From contig CANQDU010000001.1 in assembly GCA_947593925.1 (NCBI GenBank), positions 1-64,000 of the forward strand: 64,000 nucleotides of DNA, given 5' to 3'. The translations under genes were made by a program, and so were the position numbers. Below are positions 39,670 through 49,541 of the stretch, in pieces; the first letter of the stretch is position 1, and each line of letters starts with the position of its first letter. The DNA is from an uncultured Clostridia bacterium. GTDB taxonomy: Bacteria > Bacillota > Clostridia > Oscillospirales > JAAYOS01. The notes under the pieces were generated by a model, which saw only the letters and a list, made by a program, of their open reading frames with translations, was not told the DNA's origin and did no database searches.

Positions 39670-39936
39670 GTGAAAAAGGTACCGCAGAGACAGTGCGTCG
39701 GCTGCCGCGAGATGAAGCCGAAGCAGGAGCTCATTCGCGTGGTGCGCGGCCCGGACGGCGCGATAAGTCTCGACCCCACAGGGAAGAAGCCGGGGCGCGG
39801 CGCATACGTCTGCCGCGAGGGGGACTGCCTCCGCCGCGCGCAGAAGAGCCGCGCGCTCGAGCGGGCGTTTTCCAGTCAGATACCCCCGGAGGTATACGAG
39901 GAGCTCATTCGTCAAAGGGGTGAGAGCGGTGAATGA
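39670..39936 (+). CDS. ylxR: YlxR family RNA-binding protein
   Basis: RQCVGCREMKPKQELIRVVR; GRGAYVCR. Confidence 0.93.
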   Translation: MKKVPQRQCVGCREMKPKQELIRVVRGPDGAISLDPTGKKPGRGAYVCREGDCLRRAQKSRALERAFSSQIPPEVYEELIRQRGESGE

Positions 39937-40267
39937 TGACAAGTCTCTGCGCCTCCTCGGCCTCGCTCTGCGGAGCGGAAGGCTCGAGGTCGGCGCGGAT
40001 AACGCGGCGGCGCTCGCCGCATCCGGCAGGGCGCGGCTCGTTGTCATCGCGAGCGACATCAGCCCGCACGCCGCAAAGCGCGTCCGCATGGCGGCGGAGG
40101 GGAGCGGCGTTCCCTGCGCTTCCCTGCCCTGCACCAAGGCGGAGCTAGGCGCGGCGCTCGGCCGCGCGGAATGCGCGGCGGCGGCGACGGCCGACCCCGG
40201 CTTTTCCAAAGCGATAGCACAAAGCATTTCAAACGGAGGTGGCAACTCTATTGAGCACCATTCTTAA
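39929..40267 (+). CDS. L7Ae-family protein YlxQ
   Basis: [35 protein letters not shown], between ylxR and infB; GTG start likely. Confidence 0.85.
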   Translation: MNDDKSLRLLGLALRSGRLEVGADNAAALAASGRARLVVIASDISPHAAKRVRMAAEGSGVPCASLPCTKAELGAALGRAECAAAATADPGFSKAIAQSISNGGGNSIEHHS

Positions 40268-42686
40268 ATACAGAGTCCACGAGGTAGCGAAGGATTTCGG
40301 TCTTGCCTCCAAGGATATCATGAACATCCTCACCAAGTATGCGACGACGCCCAAGAACCACATGCAGGTGCTTGAGGACGGCGAGCTGAACCTTATCTTC
40401 GAGAGCCTTACCCAGCAGAACGCGGTCGAGGATATGGAGGCGTACTTCACGCGCAAGCGCGAGGAGGCGGCCGCCGCCGCGGAAGCGGCAAAGTTCGCTC
40501 CTCCCGCCGCCGAAGAAGCTCCCGCGCCGGAGACAAAGCAGCCGGAGGCCGACGCAAAGCCCGCTGCGGAGAAGCCGACCAAGAAGCCCCAGCCGGAGAA
40601 GGCAAAGCAGGATAAGCCGAAGCAGCCGGAAAAGCAGCCCGAGCAGAAGCCTGCGGAACAGAAGCCCTCGGAACCGAAGCAGCACACCCCGAAGCCGAAG
40701 CGCGAGGTCCGCGTCGTCGATACGCGCGGCGGCGGAGCGGTCGATCTCTCCAAGTACGACGACCGCGTAGACAAGCTCGTCACCGACCGCGCCCAGCGCA
40801 TGAGCTCGACCGGCGGCAAGGAGAAGATAAAGCAGAAGTCGGCGGATAACCGCCGTCAGGTCATGGGCGGCGCGAAGCGCCGCGCGGAGGAGCAGGAGAA
40901 GATGCGCCGCCTCGCCGCCGCGCGCAACAAGCAGGTTCAGCTCAAGGTAAGCATCCCGGACGAGATCTCCGTCGGCGAGCTCGCCTCGCGCCTCAAGAAG
41001 ACCGGCGCGCAGGTCGTCGGAACGCTCATGCGCCTCGGCGTCATGGCGTCGCTCAGCGAGACCGTCGATTTCGACACCGCCTCGCTTGTCGCCATGGAGT
41101 TCGGCGCGAAGGTCGAGCATGAGGTCCACGTCACGATAGAGGAACGCCTCATAGACGTGAGCGAGGACGCGCCGGAGGATCTCGAGCCGCGCAGCCCGGT
41201 CGTTGTCGTCATGGGCCACGTTGACCACGGCAAGACCTCCCTGCTCGACTTCATCAGAAAGACGCACGTCACCGCCGGAGAAGCCGGCGGCATCACCCAG
41301 CACATCGGCGCGTACACCGTTGACTGGAACGGCAACCGCATCACCTTTCTCGACACGCCCGGCCACGCCGCCTTCACCTCGATGCGTATGCGCGGCGCGA
41401 ACACGACCGATATAGCGATACTCGTCGTCGCGGCTGACGACGGCATCATGCCCCAGACCATCGAGGCGATAAACCACGCCAAGGCCGCGAATATCCCGAT
41501 AATCGTCGCGATAAACAAGATGGATAAGCCGGACGCGAACCCCGACCGCGTCATGCAGCAGCTCACCGAGTACGAGCTCGTCCCGGAGGACTGGGGCGGC
41601 GACACGATAGTCTGCAAGGTCTCCGCCGTCACCGGCGAGGGCATAGACAACCTTCTCGAGATGCTTCTTCTCACCGCCGAGATGCGCGAGCTCAAGGCAA
41701 ACCCGAAGCGCCGCGCGCAGGGCTCGGTCATTGAGGCGCGGCTTGACAAGGGTCGCGGCCCGGTGGCGACGCTGCTCGTGCAGAACGGCACTCTCCGCCA
41801 GGGCGACATCATCATCGCCGGCACGGCGGTGGGACGTGTCCGCGTCATGACCGACCATCGCGGCAAGCGTCTCACCGAGGCGGGACCCTCCACCCCCGTG
41901 GAGGTCGCGGGTCTCGCGGAGGTCCCGGCTGCGGGAGACAGCTTCCATGCCGTCGAGGATGAGAGGATGGCGCGCGAGCTTGCCGCAGAGCGCATAGAGG
42001 CCGCCAAGACCGAGGCGAACCGTCCCGCCCAGAAGGTCTCGCTCGACGACCTGTTCGAGCAGATAAAGCAGGGCGAGGTCAAGGACCTCAACATCATCGT
42101 CAAGGCGGACGTTCAGGGCTCCGCCGAGGCGCTGAAGGCGTCGCTTGAAAAGCTCTCCAACGACGAGGTGCGCGTCAACATGATCCACACCGGCGTCGGC
42201 GCGATAAACGAGAGCGACGTGCTCCTCGCCTCGACCGCGGGCGCGATAATCGTCGGCTTCAACGTCCGTCCCGACCCGACCGCGGCGGACAACGCCAAGC
42301 GCAGCGGCGTTGACGTCCGTCTCTACCGCGTCATATACGAGTGCCTCGACGAAATAGAGGCCGCCATGAAGGGACTCCTCGCCCCGAAGTTCCGCGTCGA
42401 GGAACTCGGCCGCGCGGAGGTACGTCAGGTCTTCCGCGCCTCGAACATCGGCACGGTCGCCGGCAGCTACGTCCTCGACGGCAGGATAGTCCGAGGCACG
42501 ACGCTCCGAATAGTCCGCGACGGCATCGTCGTCCACGAGGGACCGATGGCCTCCCTCAAGCGCTTCAAGGACGACGTGCGCGAGGTCGCGAGCGGCTACG
42601 AGTGCGGCATCAGCATCGAGAACTTCACCGACATCAAGGAGGGCGACATCATCGAGTCCTTCCGCATGGTCGAGGTGGAAAGATAG
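40251..42686 (+). CDS. infB: Translation initiation factor IF-2 (TTG start likely)
   Basis: [38 protein letters not shown]; Pro/Glu/Lys-rich N-terminal linker; start chosen by RBS ggagg. Confidence 0.97.
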   Translation: MSTILKYRVHEVAKDFGLASKDIMNILTKYATTPKNHMQVLEDGELNLIFESLTQQNAVEDMEAYFTRKREEAAAAAEAAKFAPPAAEEAPAPETKQPEADAKPAAEKPTKKPQPEKAKQDKPKQPEKQPEQKPAEQKPSEPKQHTPKPKREVRVVDTRGGGAVDLSKYDDRVDKLVTDRAQRMSSTGGKEKIKQKSADNRRQVMGGAKRRAEEQEKMRRLAAARNKQVQLKVSIPDEISVGELASRLKKTGAQVVGTLMRLGVMASLSETVDFDTASLVAMEFGAKVEHEVHVTIEERLIDVSEDAPEDLEPRSPVVVVMGHVDHGKTSLLDFIRKTHVTAGEAGGITQHIGAYTVDWNGNRITFLDTPGHAAFTSMRMRGANTTDIAILVVAADDGIMPQTIEAINHAKAANIPIIVAINKMDKPDANPDRVMQQLTEYELVPEDWGGDTIVCKVSAVTGEGIDNLLEMLLLTAEMRELKANPKRRAQGSVIEARLDKGRGPVATLLVQNGTLRQGDIIIAGTAVGRVRVMTDHRGKRLTEAGPSTPVEVAGLAEVPAAGDSFHAVEDERMARELAAERIEAAKTEANRPAQKVSLDDLFEQIKQGEVKDLNIIVKADVQGSAEALKASLEKLSNDEVRVNMIHTGVGAINESDVLLASTAGAIIVGFNVRPDPTAADNAKRSGVDVRLYRVIYECLDEIEAAMKGLLAPKFRVEELGRAEVRQVFRASNIGTVAGSYVLDGRIVRGTTLRIVRDGIVVHEGPMASLKRFKDDVREVASGYECGISIENFTDIKEGDIIESFRMVEVER

Positions 42687-42780
42687 TTTTACCCGGCGGA
42701 CGGCTGCGGCCGCCCGCCGTTTTATCAGGGAACCGTTCGGAGCTCTCCGCGCGGCCTTCCGAAAACTCAGGAGGACATCT

Positions 42781-43164
42781 ATGGCACGAATAGACAGGAT
42801 AAACGAAGAGATGCGCGCCGAGCTCGCGCGCCTGCTCCCCTCCCTCAAGGACCCCCGCCTCTCCGGCGGACTCGTGAGCATCACCCGCGTCGATGCCGCC
42901 GCCGACCTCTCGAAGGCGACGGTGTATTTCAGCGTCCTCGGCGGCGACAGAAAGGAGACGGCGCGCGGCTTCCGCTCCGCTTCCGGCTTCATCCGCCGCG
43001 AGCTCGCGCACCGGCTCCAGCTCCGCAACACGCCCGAGCTGTTCTTCAAATACGACGAGTCGATAGAGCGCGGCACGCACCTCCTCGAGCTCATGCGCTC
43101 GATAGAGCCGTCCGCCCCGGAGGACGCCGAAGACGCTCCCGACGAGGTGCGTGACGATGAATAA
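42781..43164 (+). CDS. rbfA: Ribosome-binding factor A
   Basis: ARIDRINEEMRAELARLLPSLKDPRLSGGLVSITRV. Confidence 0.94.
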   Translation: MARIDRINEEMRAELARLLPSLKDPRLSGGLVSITRVDAAADLSKATVYFSVLGGDRKETARGFRSASGFIRRELAHRLQLRNTPELFFKYDESIERGTHLLELMRSIEPSAPEDAEDAPDEVRDDE

Positions 43165-44119
43165 CACGATAACTCTCGCGGAGTGCGCGGAGCGCCTCCG
43201 CTCTGCGGACGACGTCCTCATTCTCACCCACGGACACCCGGACGGCGACACCATAGGCTCCGGCGCGGCGCTCTGCGCCTTGCTCCGCCGCCTCGGGAAG
43301 ACGGCCTACCTCTGCCCGAACAGCGAGATAACGCCGAAGCTCCGTCCCTTCACCCTCGACTTTCTCCCGCCGGAGGGCTTCGAGCCGGGATTTGTCTGCG
43401 CCGTAGACGCCGCGGACGAGCATCTGCTCACCCCCGACATGCGCGAGCGCTTCTCCGGGCGCGTCGCGCTCTGCATAGACCACCACGGCACAAATTCGCT
43501 GTACGCCGGAGAGACCTGCGTCGATGCGGACGCCGCCGCGTGCGCGGAGCTCATCATTGCGCTTTCAAAGGAGCTCGGCGTGCCGCTCACGCAGGACATC
43601 GCCCTCCCCGCCTATCTCGGTCTCGCGACCGACACGGGATGCTTCCGCTACTCCTCCGTGCGCCCCGCCACGCTCCGCGCGGCGGCGGACGCCGTTGAGA
43701 GCGGCATAGACTTCTACTCGGTGAACCGCGTGTTCTTCGAGACGCGCTCCCGCGCCGCGCTCGCGGCGGAGAGCGCGGTGCTCGCAAACACCGAGTTCTT
43801 CCGGAACGGAACCGTCGCCGTCAGCCGCTTCTCGCTTGAGGATGCGGCCTCCACCCGCGCCGACCGCGACGACACGAACAATCTCTCCTCCGTCCTCCGC
43901 ACGATAGAGGGCGTCGAGCTCGGCGTCCTGCTCCGCGAGGAGAAGGACGGCTGGAAGGTCTCCGCGCGGAGCGCCCCCGGCGTTGACTCTGCGGCTGTCT
44001 GCGCGCGCCTCGGGGGCGGCGGACACGCCGCCGCCGCCGGCGCGACCATACGCGCGGGCTACGAGGACGCGCGCGCGGCGCTGCTCCGCGCTATAGCGGA
44101 GGAGCTCGGAGAGTTATGA
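43157..44119 (+). CDS. DHH-family phosphoesterase (NrnA-like)
   Basis: LTHGHPDGDTIGSG; CIDHHGTN; GGGGHAAAAG. Confidence 0.93.
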   Translation: MNNTITLAECAERLRSADDVLILTHGHPDGDTIGSGAALCALLRRLGKTAYLCPNSEITPKLRPFTLDFLPPEGFEPGFVCAVDAADEHLLTPDMRERFSGRVALCIDHHGTNSLYAGETCVDADAAACAELIIALSKELGVPLTQDIALPAYLGLATDTGCFRYSSVRPATLRAAADAVESGIDFYSVNRVFFETRSRAALAAESAVLANTEFFRNGTVAVSRFSLEDAASTRADRDDTNNLSSVLRTIEGVELGVLLREEKDGWKVSARSAPGVDSAAVCARLGGGGHAAAAGATIRAGYEDARAALLRAIAEELGEL

Positions 44120-44973
44120 TGCGCAGCGGCATAATAGTTATCGACAAGCCGGAGGGAATATCGAGCGGCGCCGTCGTGGGACGAGTCCGCCGCACCCTCG
44201 GCATAAAGCGCGTCGGCCACGGCGGTACGCTCGACCCGATGGCCTCCGGCGTCCTGCCGGTGTTCGTCGGACGCGCGACGCGCGCCGCCGGCATGCTTCT
44301 CGACGCTGACAAGACTTACCGCGCGGGCTTCGTACTCGGCGTCCGCACCGACACGCAGGACACGACCGGCGTCGTTCTCGAGCGCCGCGAGGTCACGGTC
44401 TCCCCCGAGGAGGTCGAGGCGGCGCTTCGCGGCTTTGTCGGCCGTCAGAAGCAGACGCCGCCGATGTACTCCGCCATAAAGCGGGACGGAAAGAAGCTCT
44501 ACGAGCTCGCCCGCAAGGGCGAGGAGGTCGAGCGCGAGCCGCGCGAGATCGAGATATACCATATCAAGTACCTCGGCTGTGAGGCGGGCGAGCACCGCAT
44601 GGAGGTCTCCTGCTCCAAGGGCACCTACATCCGCACGCTCGTGGACGACATCGGGCGCGCGCTCGGCTGCGGGGCCGCGATGAGCAGCCTCCGCCGCCTC
44701 CGCACGGGTCCGTTCTCGCTTGAGAGCGCCGTCCCGCTCGACTCGCTCACGCCGGACACGCCTCTCCTTCCCACCGACTACCTCTGGCGGACGCTGCCGG
44801 AGTTCGTCGCCCCGGCGGAGGCCGAGGCGCGGATACGCTGCGGCGCGAATATCTTCGCGGACATCCCGGACGGCGACTGGCGCGTATTCTCCGAATCCGG
44901 CGAGTTTCTGATGCTCGGCCGCGCGGAGGGACGCATCCTCTCCTGCGTGAAAAATTTCTTCGAGGTGGACTGA
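44116..44973 (+). CDS. truB: tRNA pseudouridine(55) synthase
   Basis: GIIVIDKPEGISSGAVVGRVRR; VGHGGTLDPMASGVLPV. Confidence 0.96.
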   Translation: MMRSGIIVIDKPEGISSGAVVGRVRRTLGIKRVGHGGTLDPMASGVLPVFVGRATRAAGMLLDADKTYRAGFVLGVRTDTQDTTGVVLERREVTVSPEEVEAALRGFVGRQKQTPPMYSAIKRDGKKLYELARKGEEVEREPREIEIYHIKYLGCEAGEHRMEVSCSKGTYIRTLVDDIGRALGCGAAMSSLRRLRTGPFSLESAVPLDSLTPDTPLLPTDYLWRTLPEFVAPAEAEARIRCGANIFADIPDGDWRVFSESGEFLMLGRAEGRILSCVKNFFEVD

Positions 44974-44974
44974 A

Positions 44975-45856
44975 ATGCGGTATGCTGTCGCGCTCGGCTT
45001 CTTTGACGGCGTACATATCGGCCACGCCGCGCTCGTCCGCCGGACGGCGGAGCTCGCGAAGCGTCTCGGCCTCGAACCCGCCGTCTGCACCTTCGACCGT
45101 TCCCCCGCCTCCGCGCTCGGAAGGAGCGGCGTGAAGCTTATCAACTCGCTTCCCGACCGGCTTTCGCTCCTCCGCTCGCTCGGTGTAGAGCACATCTTCG
45201 TCCTTGACTTTGACGACCGCCTCCGCTCGACCGAGCCGGAGGACTTTGTTGCACTCCTCGCATCCAAGTACGACGCCGGCGCGCTCTGCTGCGGCTGGAA
45301 CTACCGCTTCGGCGCGGATGGTCGCGGCGACTGCGAGCTGCTTCGTCGCGAGTGTGCGCGCCTCGGTCTCGGCTTCGACCTCCAGCCTGCCGTGGACGCG
45401 GGCGGCTCGGCGGTGAGCTCCACCCGCATCCGCGCGCTCCTCGAAAACGGAGACGCGGAGGCGGCGCGCGAGCTTCTCGGCCACCCGCACACCCTCACGG
45501 GTGAAGTCCTGCACGGCAACGCGCTCGGCAGGACGCTCGGCTTCCCCACGGCAAACCTCCGCGTGCCGGACGGCGTCCTCGCGCCGCGCTACGGCGTCTA
45601 CGCCGTCCGCGTCCGGCTCGGAAGCGAAGTTTTCTGCGGCATAGCGAACGTCGGCGAGAAGCCGACCGTCGGAAGCTACGCCGCCGGCGTCGAGACGAAC
45701 ATCTTCGACTTCGACCGCGACATCTACGGCGAGGAGATGACGGTCGAATTTCTGCGCTTTGTCCGCCCCGAGCGGAAGTTTTCCGGCCTCGACGAGCTGC
45801 AGGCGCAGGTCCTCGCCGACCGCGAGGCGGTGCGGCACAGTCTCGAGCGCGAATAG
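44975..45856 (+). CDS. ribF: Bifunctional riboflavin kinase/FAD synthetase
   Basis: ALGFFDGVHIGH; SSTRIRALLENGD; GFPTANL. Confidence 0.94.
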   Translation: MRYAVALGFFDGVHIGHAALVRRTAELAKRLGLEPAVCTFDRSPASALGRSGVKLINSLPDRLSLLRSLGVEHIFVLDFDDRLRSTEPEDFVALLASKYDAGALCCGWNYRFGADGRGDCELLRRECARLGLGFDLQPAVDAGGSAVSSTRIRALLENGDAEAARELLGHPHTLTGEVLHGNALGRTLGFPTANLRVPDGVLAPRYGVYAVRVRLGSEVFCGIANVGEKPTVGSYAAGVETNIFDFDRDIYGEEMTVEFLRFVRPERKFSGLDELQAQVLADREAVRHSLERE

Positions 45857-46027
45857 ACGCACTTTCACGCGAACATCTCCGAAAACGCGAGCTTTTCGGA
45901 GATATTTTCATTTGAGCATTTCACGTCTGCCGCCGTTGTTGTTCATAACAGTTGCCTATATAGTAAATTTCTATTACTATATACTCACAACAGTCGATGC
46001 AAAAGCGAAACCGAAAGGAGCTGCAAG

Positions 46028-46591
46028 ATGAAAAACATCCTGAGACCCCTCCTCCGCGCACTCCCGCTCGCGCTGATACTCGCGCTTCTCTGCTGTTCGT
46101 GCTTTACCACCTACGACACGTCTGCGGAGGTGGACGGCTACACCGTCGACTTTCAGACGGGGCAGATGACCGACGGCGAGAGCGTCTACGAGTTCAAGTG
46201 GAGCGGCGACGAGGACGACGGCAGCGCGACCGTCATCCTGCCCGGCGGGTACCGGTACAGCGAAAGCTGGGGTTCTTCCGGTCTCGGCGTAGCAGGCTAC
46301 GGCAATTCCACGATGGCAGAACACGAGCTTGCGGAGAAGCTTACCCGTGTCGTTCGCGACGCGCTCACTGCGCGCAAAAATCCTCCTATCCTGCCGCCGC
46401 TTCCGTTCATTGTCGCCGGTTTCGGAGCGCTGCAAATAGCCTATCCCAAAATCTACTGGTATCTCACCATCGGTTGGATATTCAAGGACACCGAGCCGTC
46501 GAACGCTTACCTTACCATAGGCCGCATCATCGGCGGACTTATCGTCTTTGCCGGAGTCGTCCTGTTCTTTCTCCAAATAGGAGGACAATAA
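46028..46591 (+). CDS. Putative lipoprotein with C-terminal TM region (DUF6199-like)
   Basis: Lipobox LALLCCSC; GFGALQIAYPKIYWYLTIGWIFKDTEPSNAYLTIGRIIGG. Confidence 0.7.
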   Translation: MKNILRPLLRALPLALILALLCCSCFTTYDTSAEVDGYTVDFQTGQMTDGESVYEFKWSGDEDDGSATVILPGGYRYSESWGSSGLGVAGYGNSTMAEHELAEKLTRVVRDALTARKNPPILPPLPFIVAGFGALQIAYPKIYWYLTIGWIFKDTEPSNAYLTIGRIIGGLIVFAGVVLFFLQIGGQ

Positions 46592-46592
46592 T

Positions 46593-46820
46593 CGCGAAGA
46601 ACAGGTCGCGGGCTGCGCCCGCGACCTGTTCTTCGCAAAACCGTCGGACAGGGCAATGCCCTGCCGACGGCAAACGCTCCGCTACGCGCCGAATTTTCCG
46701 CCTTCGGCGAAAAATCGACGCACGCTCCGCGAGATGTATTTTTGGCGACGTACACGCCGCCGCCGAAAATTGATTGGAATTTATTCTCCGCTAACGCGGC
46801 GAACTCTGCGAGGCTTTAGC
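46593..46820 (-). repeat. Dispersed hairpin-array repeat, copy 2
   Basis: Reverse complement aaagcctcgcagagttcgccgc..; ggcggcggcgtgtacgtcgcc; ccgtcggcagggcattgccctgtccgacgg; long hairpin gcgaagaacaggtcgcgggc/gcccgcgacctgttcttcgc. Confidence 0.85.
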
Positions 46821-47030
46821 AAGCCGAAGCTCCCCGCCCCTCTTGCCACCCTCGAAAAATTCCCGGACCTTTCAAAATTGCCGCACGTTCCGCGCAACGC
46901 GCGGCAGTTTTTGTTGTCTATATATATAAAGAGCTCTTTGCGCGGCGGAACAAAGCTCCGCCGCAGTCCGTCAACACCCGCTTGAGTCCGTTCCCGGCGG
47001 CGCACGCCGGAAGTGAAAAAGGAGGCCGCC

Positions 47031-47591
47031 ATGACAGACGAGGAGATAGTCGCGCTCTACTTCGCGCGCTCGGAGGAAGCCGTCGCCGCGACCGAGCGGC
47101 AGTACGGCGCGTACTGCCGCCGCATAGCGCGCGCGATACTTCTCAGCGACGAGGATGCGGACGAGTGCCTCAACGACACTCTGCTCGCCGCATGGCGCTC
47201 TATACCTCCGGCAAAGCCCCGGAGCCTCGCCGCCTACCTCGGGCGGACGGCGCGGAACCTCGCCCTCAACCGCTTCAAGCTGTACTCTGCGCAGAAGCGC
47301 GGCGGCAGTGAGACGGCGCTCGCCCTCGACGAGCTCGGCGACTGCGTCCCGTCCTCCGGCTCGGTCGAGGATGAGCTGGACTCGGCACTCCTCTCCGAGG
47401 CGATATCGCGCTTCCTCCGCGCCGAACCGGAGGAGAAGCGGAGGGTGTTCGTCCGCCGCTACTGGTACCTCTCCCCTCTCGAGGAGATCGCGGCGGAGTA
47501 CGGCATGAGCCGAAGCAAGCTCACGAGCCTCCTGTACAGGATGCGAAGGGACCTGAGAAAATTCCTTGAAAAGGAGGGTTTTTACGTATGA
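47031..47591 (+). CDS. ECF-type RNA polymerase sigma factor
   Basis: DEDADECLNDTLLAAWRSIPPAKPRSLAAYLGRTARNLALNR; HTH SKLTSLLYRMRRDL. Confidence 0.9.
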   Translation: MTDEEIVALYFARSEEAVAATERQYGAYCRRIARAILLSDEDADECLNDTLLAAWRSIPPAKPRSLAAYLGRTARNLALNRFKLYSAQKRGGSETALALDELGDCVPSSGSVEDELDSALLSEAISRFLRAEPEEKRRVFVRRYWYLSPLEEIAAEYGMSRSKLTSLLYRMRRDLRKFLEKEGFYV

Positions 47592-48586
47592 AAGAAAATG
47601 ACCGTGAAGCGATGCTCCGCGCGATAGGCGGCATAGACGACGACCTCATACTCTCCGCCGCGCCGGGCGAGCCGAAGCCGCGTCCCGCCCGCCGGGTGCG
47701 CTTCGTCCGCCGGACGGCGGCAGTGCTCGCGGCTACGTTGCTGCTCTCGCTCGCGGGCGTCGGCACGGCGATGGCCGTGAGCGAGGACGTCCGCGAGAGC
47801 GTTGCGGAGACCGCCCGAGCAGTCCGTGACGCGGTGCTCCGCGTCTTCGGCCACGGCGACCCCGCGCCCACGACCGCCGCCGACGCACAGCTCCGCCGCG
47901 ACCGCATAGCCCGCTCCGACGGCGTCGAGCACGCCCGCCTCACCGAGCTTCGGAATGAGGCTCAGCTCTGGCTCCGCGAGGAACTTTCCCTTGACAGCGG
48001 CATCGACTTTGCCTCGGAGGACTGGTCGGACGCGGACGGCGTGTACGTCTGCCTTATCGAGCGTCGCCGCGAGCCGTCCGCAGGCGAGACAGCGGCCGAG
48101 GGGTACGACTTCCCCGTCCTCGCCGTCGTCGAGTGGACGGAAAGCGGCTTCGTCCTCCGCGGGCACACCGGGTTTTCGGAGGCTCCGGACGACGTCGCCG
48201 TCGCGGAGACCGAAGACGTCACCGCCGTATTCGGCAGCACCGCGCCGCTGGGCGAACGCTTTGCGGAGCTCGCGTCCGTCAGCGCCCGGTGCTCGGACGG
48301 CTCGGTGAACATCTGCCGGACCTTCGGCGACGGATACTTCTTCCTTGCCGTGTGGCACGCCGAACCGGGCGCGACGCTCGAGCGGATATACGCCTCCGGC
48401 GCTCTGAAGGAACCGGCGGCCGTGCCGCGTCAATATGACCGCGCGCTCGGGCGGTCCCTCGACGAGACGCAGGTGACCGACGTGACGCTCTGCCGCACCC
48501 CCGGCTCGGACACGTGGCAGAACTACTGCGCCATAGTAGACGGACGCGAGATGTTCTTCGAGCCGTTTATAGAGCCTAAACCTTAA
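47588..48586 (+). CDS. Putative membrane-anchored anti-sigma-like protein
   Basis: Overlaps sigma gene by 4 nt; single TM (TAAVLAATLLLSLAGVGTAMAV). Confidence 0.7.
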   Translation: MKENDREAMLRAIGGIDDDLILSAAPGEPKPRPARRVRFVRRTAAVLAATLLLSLAGVGTAMAVSEDVRESVAETARAVRDAVLRVFGHGDPAPTTAADAQLRRDRIARSDGVEHARLTELRNEAQLWLREELSLDSGIDFASEDWSDADGVYVCLIERRREPSAGETAAEGYDFPVLAVVEWTESGFVLRGHTGFSEAPDDVAVAETEDVTAVFGSTAPLGERFAELASVSARCSDGSVNICRTFGDGYFFLAVWHAEPGATLERIYASGALKEPAAVPRQYDRALGRSLDETQVTDVTLCRTPGSDTWQNYCAIVDGREMFFEPFIEPKP

Positions 48587-48659
48587 CGAACCTCCTACAA
48601 GCAGGACGGAGACGGCGAAAGCCGTCTCCGTCCTGCCCGCCGCGATTTCCCGCGAAACC

Positions 48660-49541
48660 TCATTTTTCATAAGGATTTACATGCACCATGCAGTGCTCGA
48701 CCCGCAGTCCCGCGTCCTCGACGCCCTTGTGGACGGCCTCCGCTATCCGGTGCGCGTCCCGCAGCGGCATATCCGCGTCCACCGCTATTTCGATGTCCAC
48801 GAACGCGACGTTCCCGCTTATCCGCGCCCTCAGCTCATCGACCGCGCGGACGCCCTCCGTCGCGAGCGCCACCTCGCGTATCTTCTCCAGCTCCTCGGGC
48901 GGAACGCTGCGGTCGGTGAGGCGGCTCATCGCCTCGCGCAGGATGTCAAACGCCGCCTTGAGTATGAGCACCGAGACGCCTATCGCCGCCACCGGTTCGA
49001 GCCACCACACGCCGATCATGTTCCCGCCGACGCCGACGAGCACCGCCACCGAGCTCACCGCGTCGGTGCGGTGGTGCCATGCGTCCGCCATCAGCGAAAG
49101 CGAGTTCAACTTCTTCGCCGCGCGGCGGGTGTAGCGGAACATCCACTCCTTTGCCGCTATAGAGATGACCGTCACCGCGAGCGCGGCGGCGGACGCCTCC
49201 GAGCGCTCGCCGAACCACAGGCTCCGCGCGCCCTCAACGCCTATCATCACCGCCGTGCCGCCGAGAGCTATCGCGAGCAGGACCGACACGAGGCTCTCTA
49301 TACGCTGATGCCCGTAGGGATGGTCCTCGTCCGCGCTGTTCGAGGCGAGCCGCAGTCCGAGGAGCACCGCGACGGTCGTCGCGACGTCCGAGACGGTATG
49401 TACTCCGTCGCTTATCACCGAAACGCTGTGCGCGAAAAATCCCACCGCGAGCTTCACCGCCGCAAGGACGGCGTTCGCTATCATCGTCGTTACCGACACG
49501 CGCTTAGCAATACCGTAATTATCCATTTTGTCCTCTCTCAA
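48660..49541 (-). CDS. Cation diffusion facilitator family transporter
   Basis: SVISDGVHTVSDVATTVAVLLGLRLASNSADEDHPYGHQRIES; LMADAWHHRTDAVSS. Confidence 0.95.
   Translation of the reverse strand: MREDKMDNYGIAKRVSVTTMIANAVLAAVKLAVGFFAHSVSVISDGVHTVSDVATTVAVLLGLRLASNSADEDHPYGHQRIESLVSVLLAIALGGTAVMIGVEGARSLWFGERSEASAAALAVTVISIAAKEWMFRYTRRAAKKLNSLSLMADAWHHRTDAVSSVAVLVGVGGNMIGVWWLEPVAAIGVSVLILKAAFDILREAMSRLTDRSVPPEELEKIREVALATEGVRAVDELRARISGNVAFVDIEIAVDADMPLRDAHRIAEAVHKGVEDAGLRVEHCMVHVNPYEK

Noticed and set aside
40248-43094. 948-aa minus ORF opposite infB/rbfA
   Set aside because: Antisense artefact over clear housekeeping genes.
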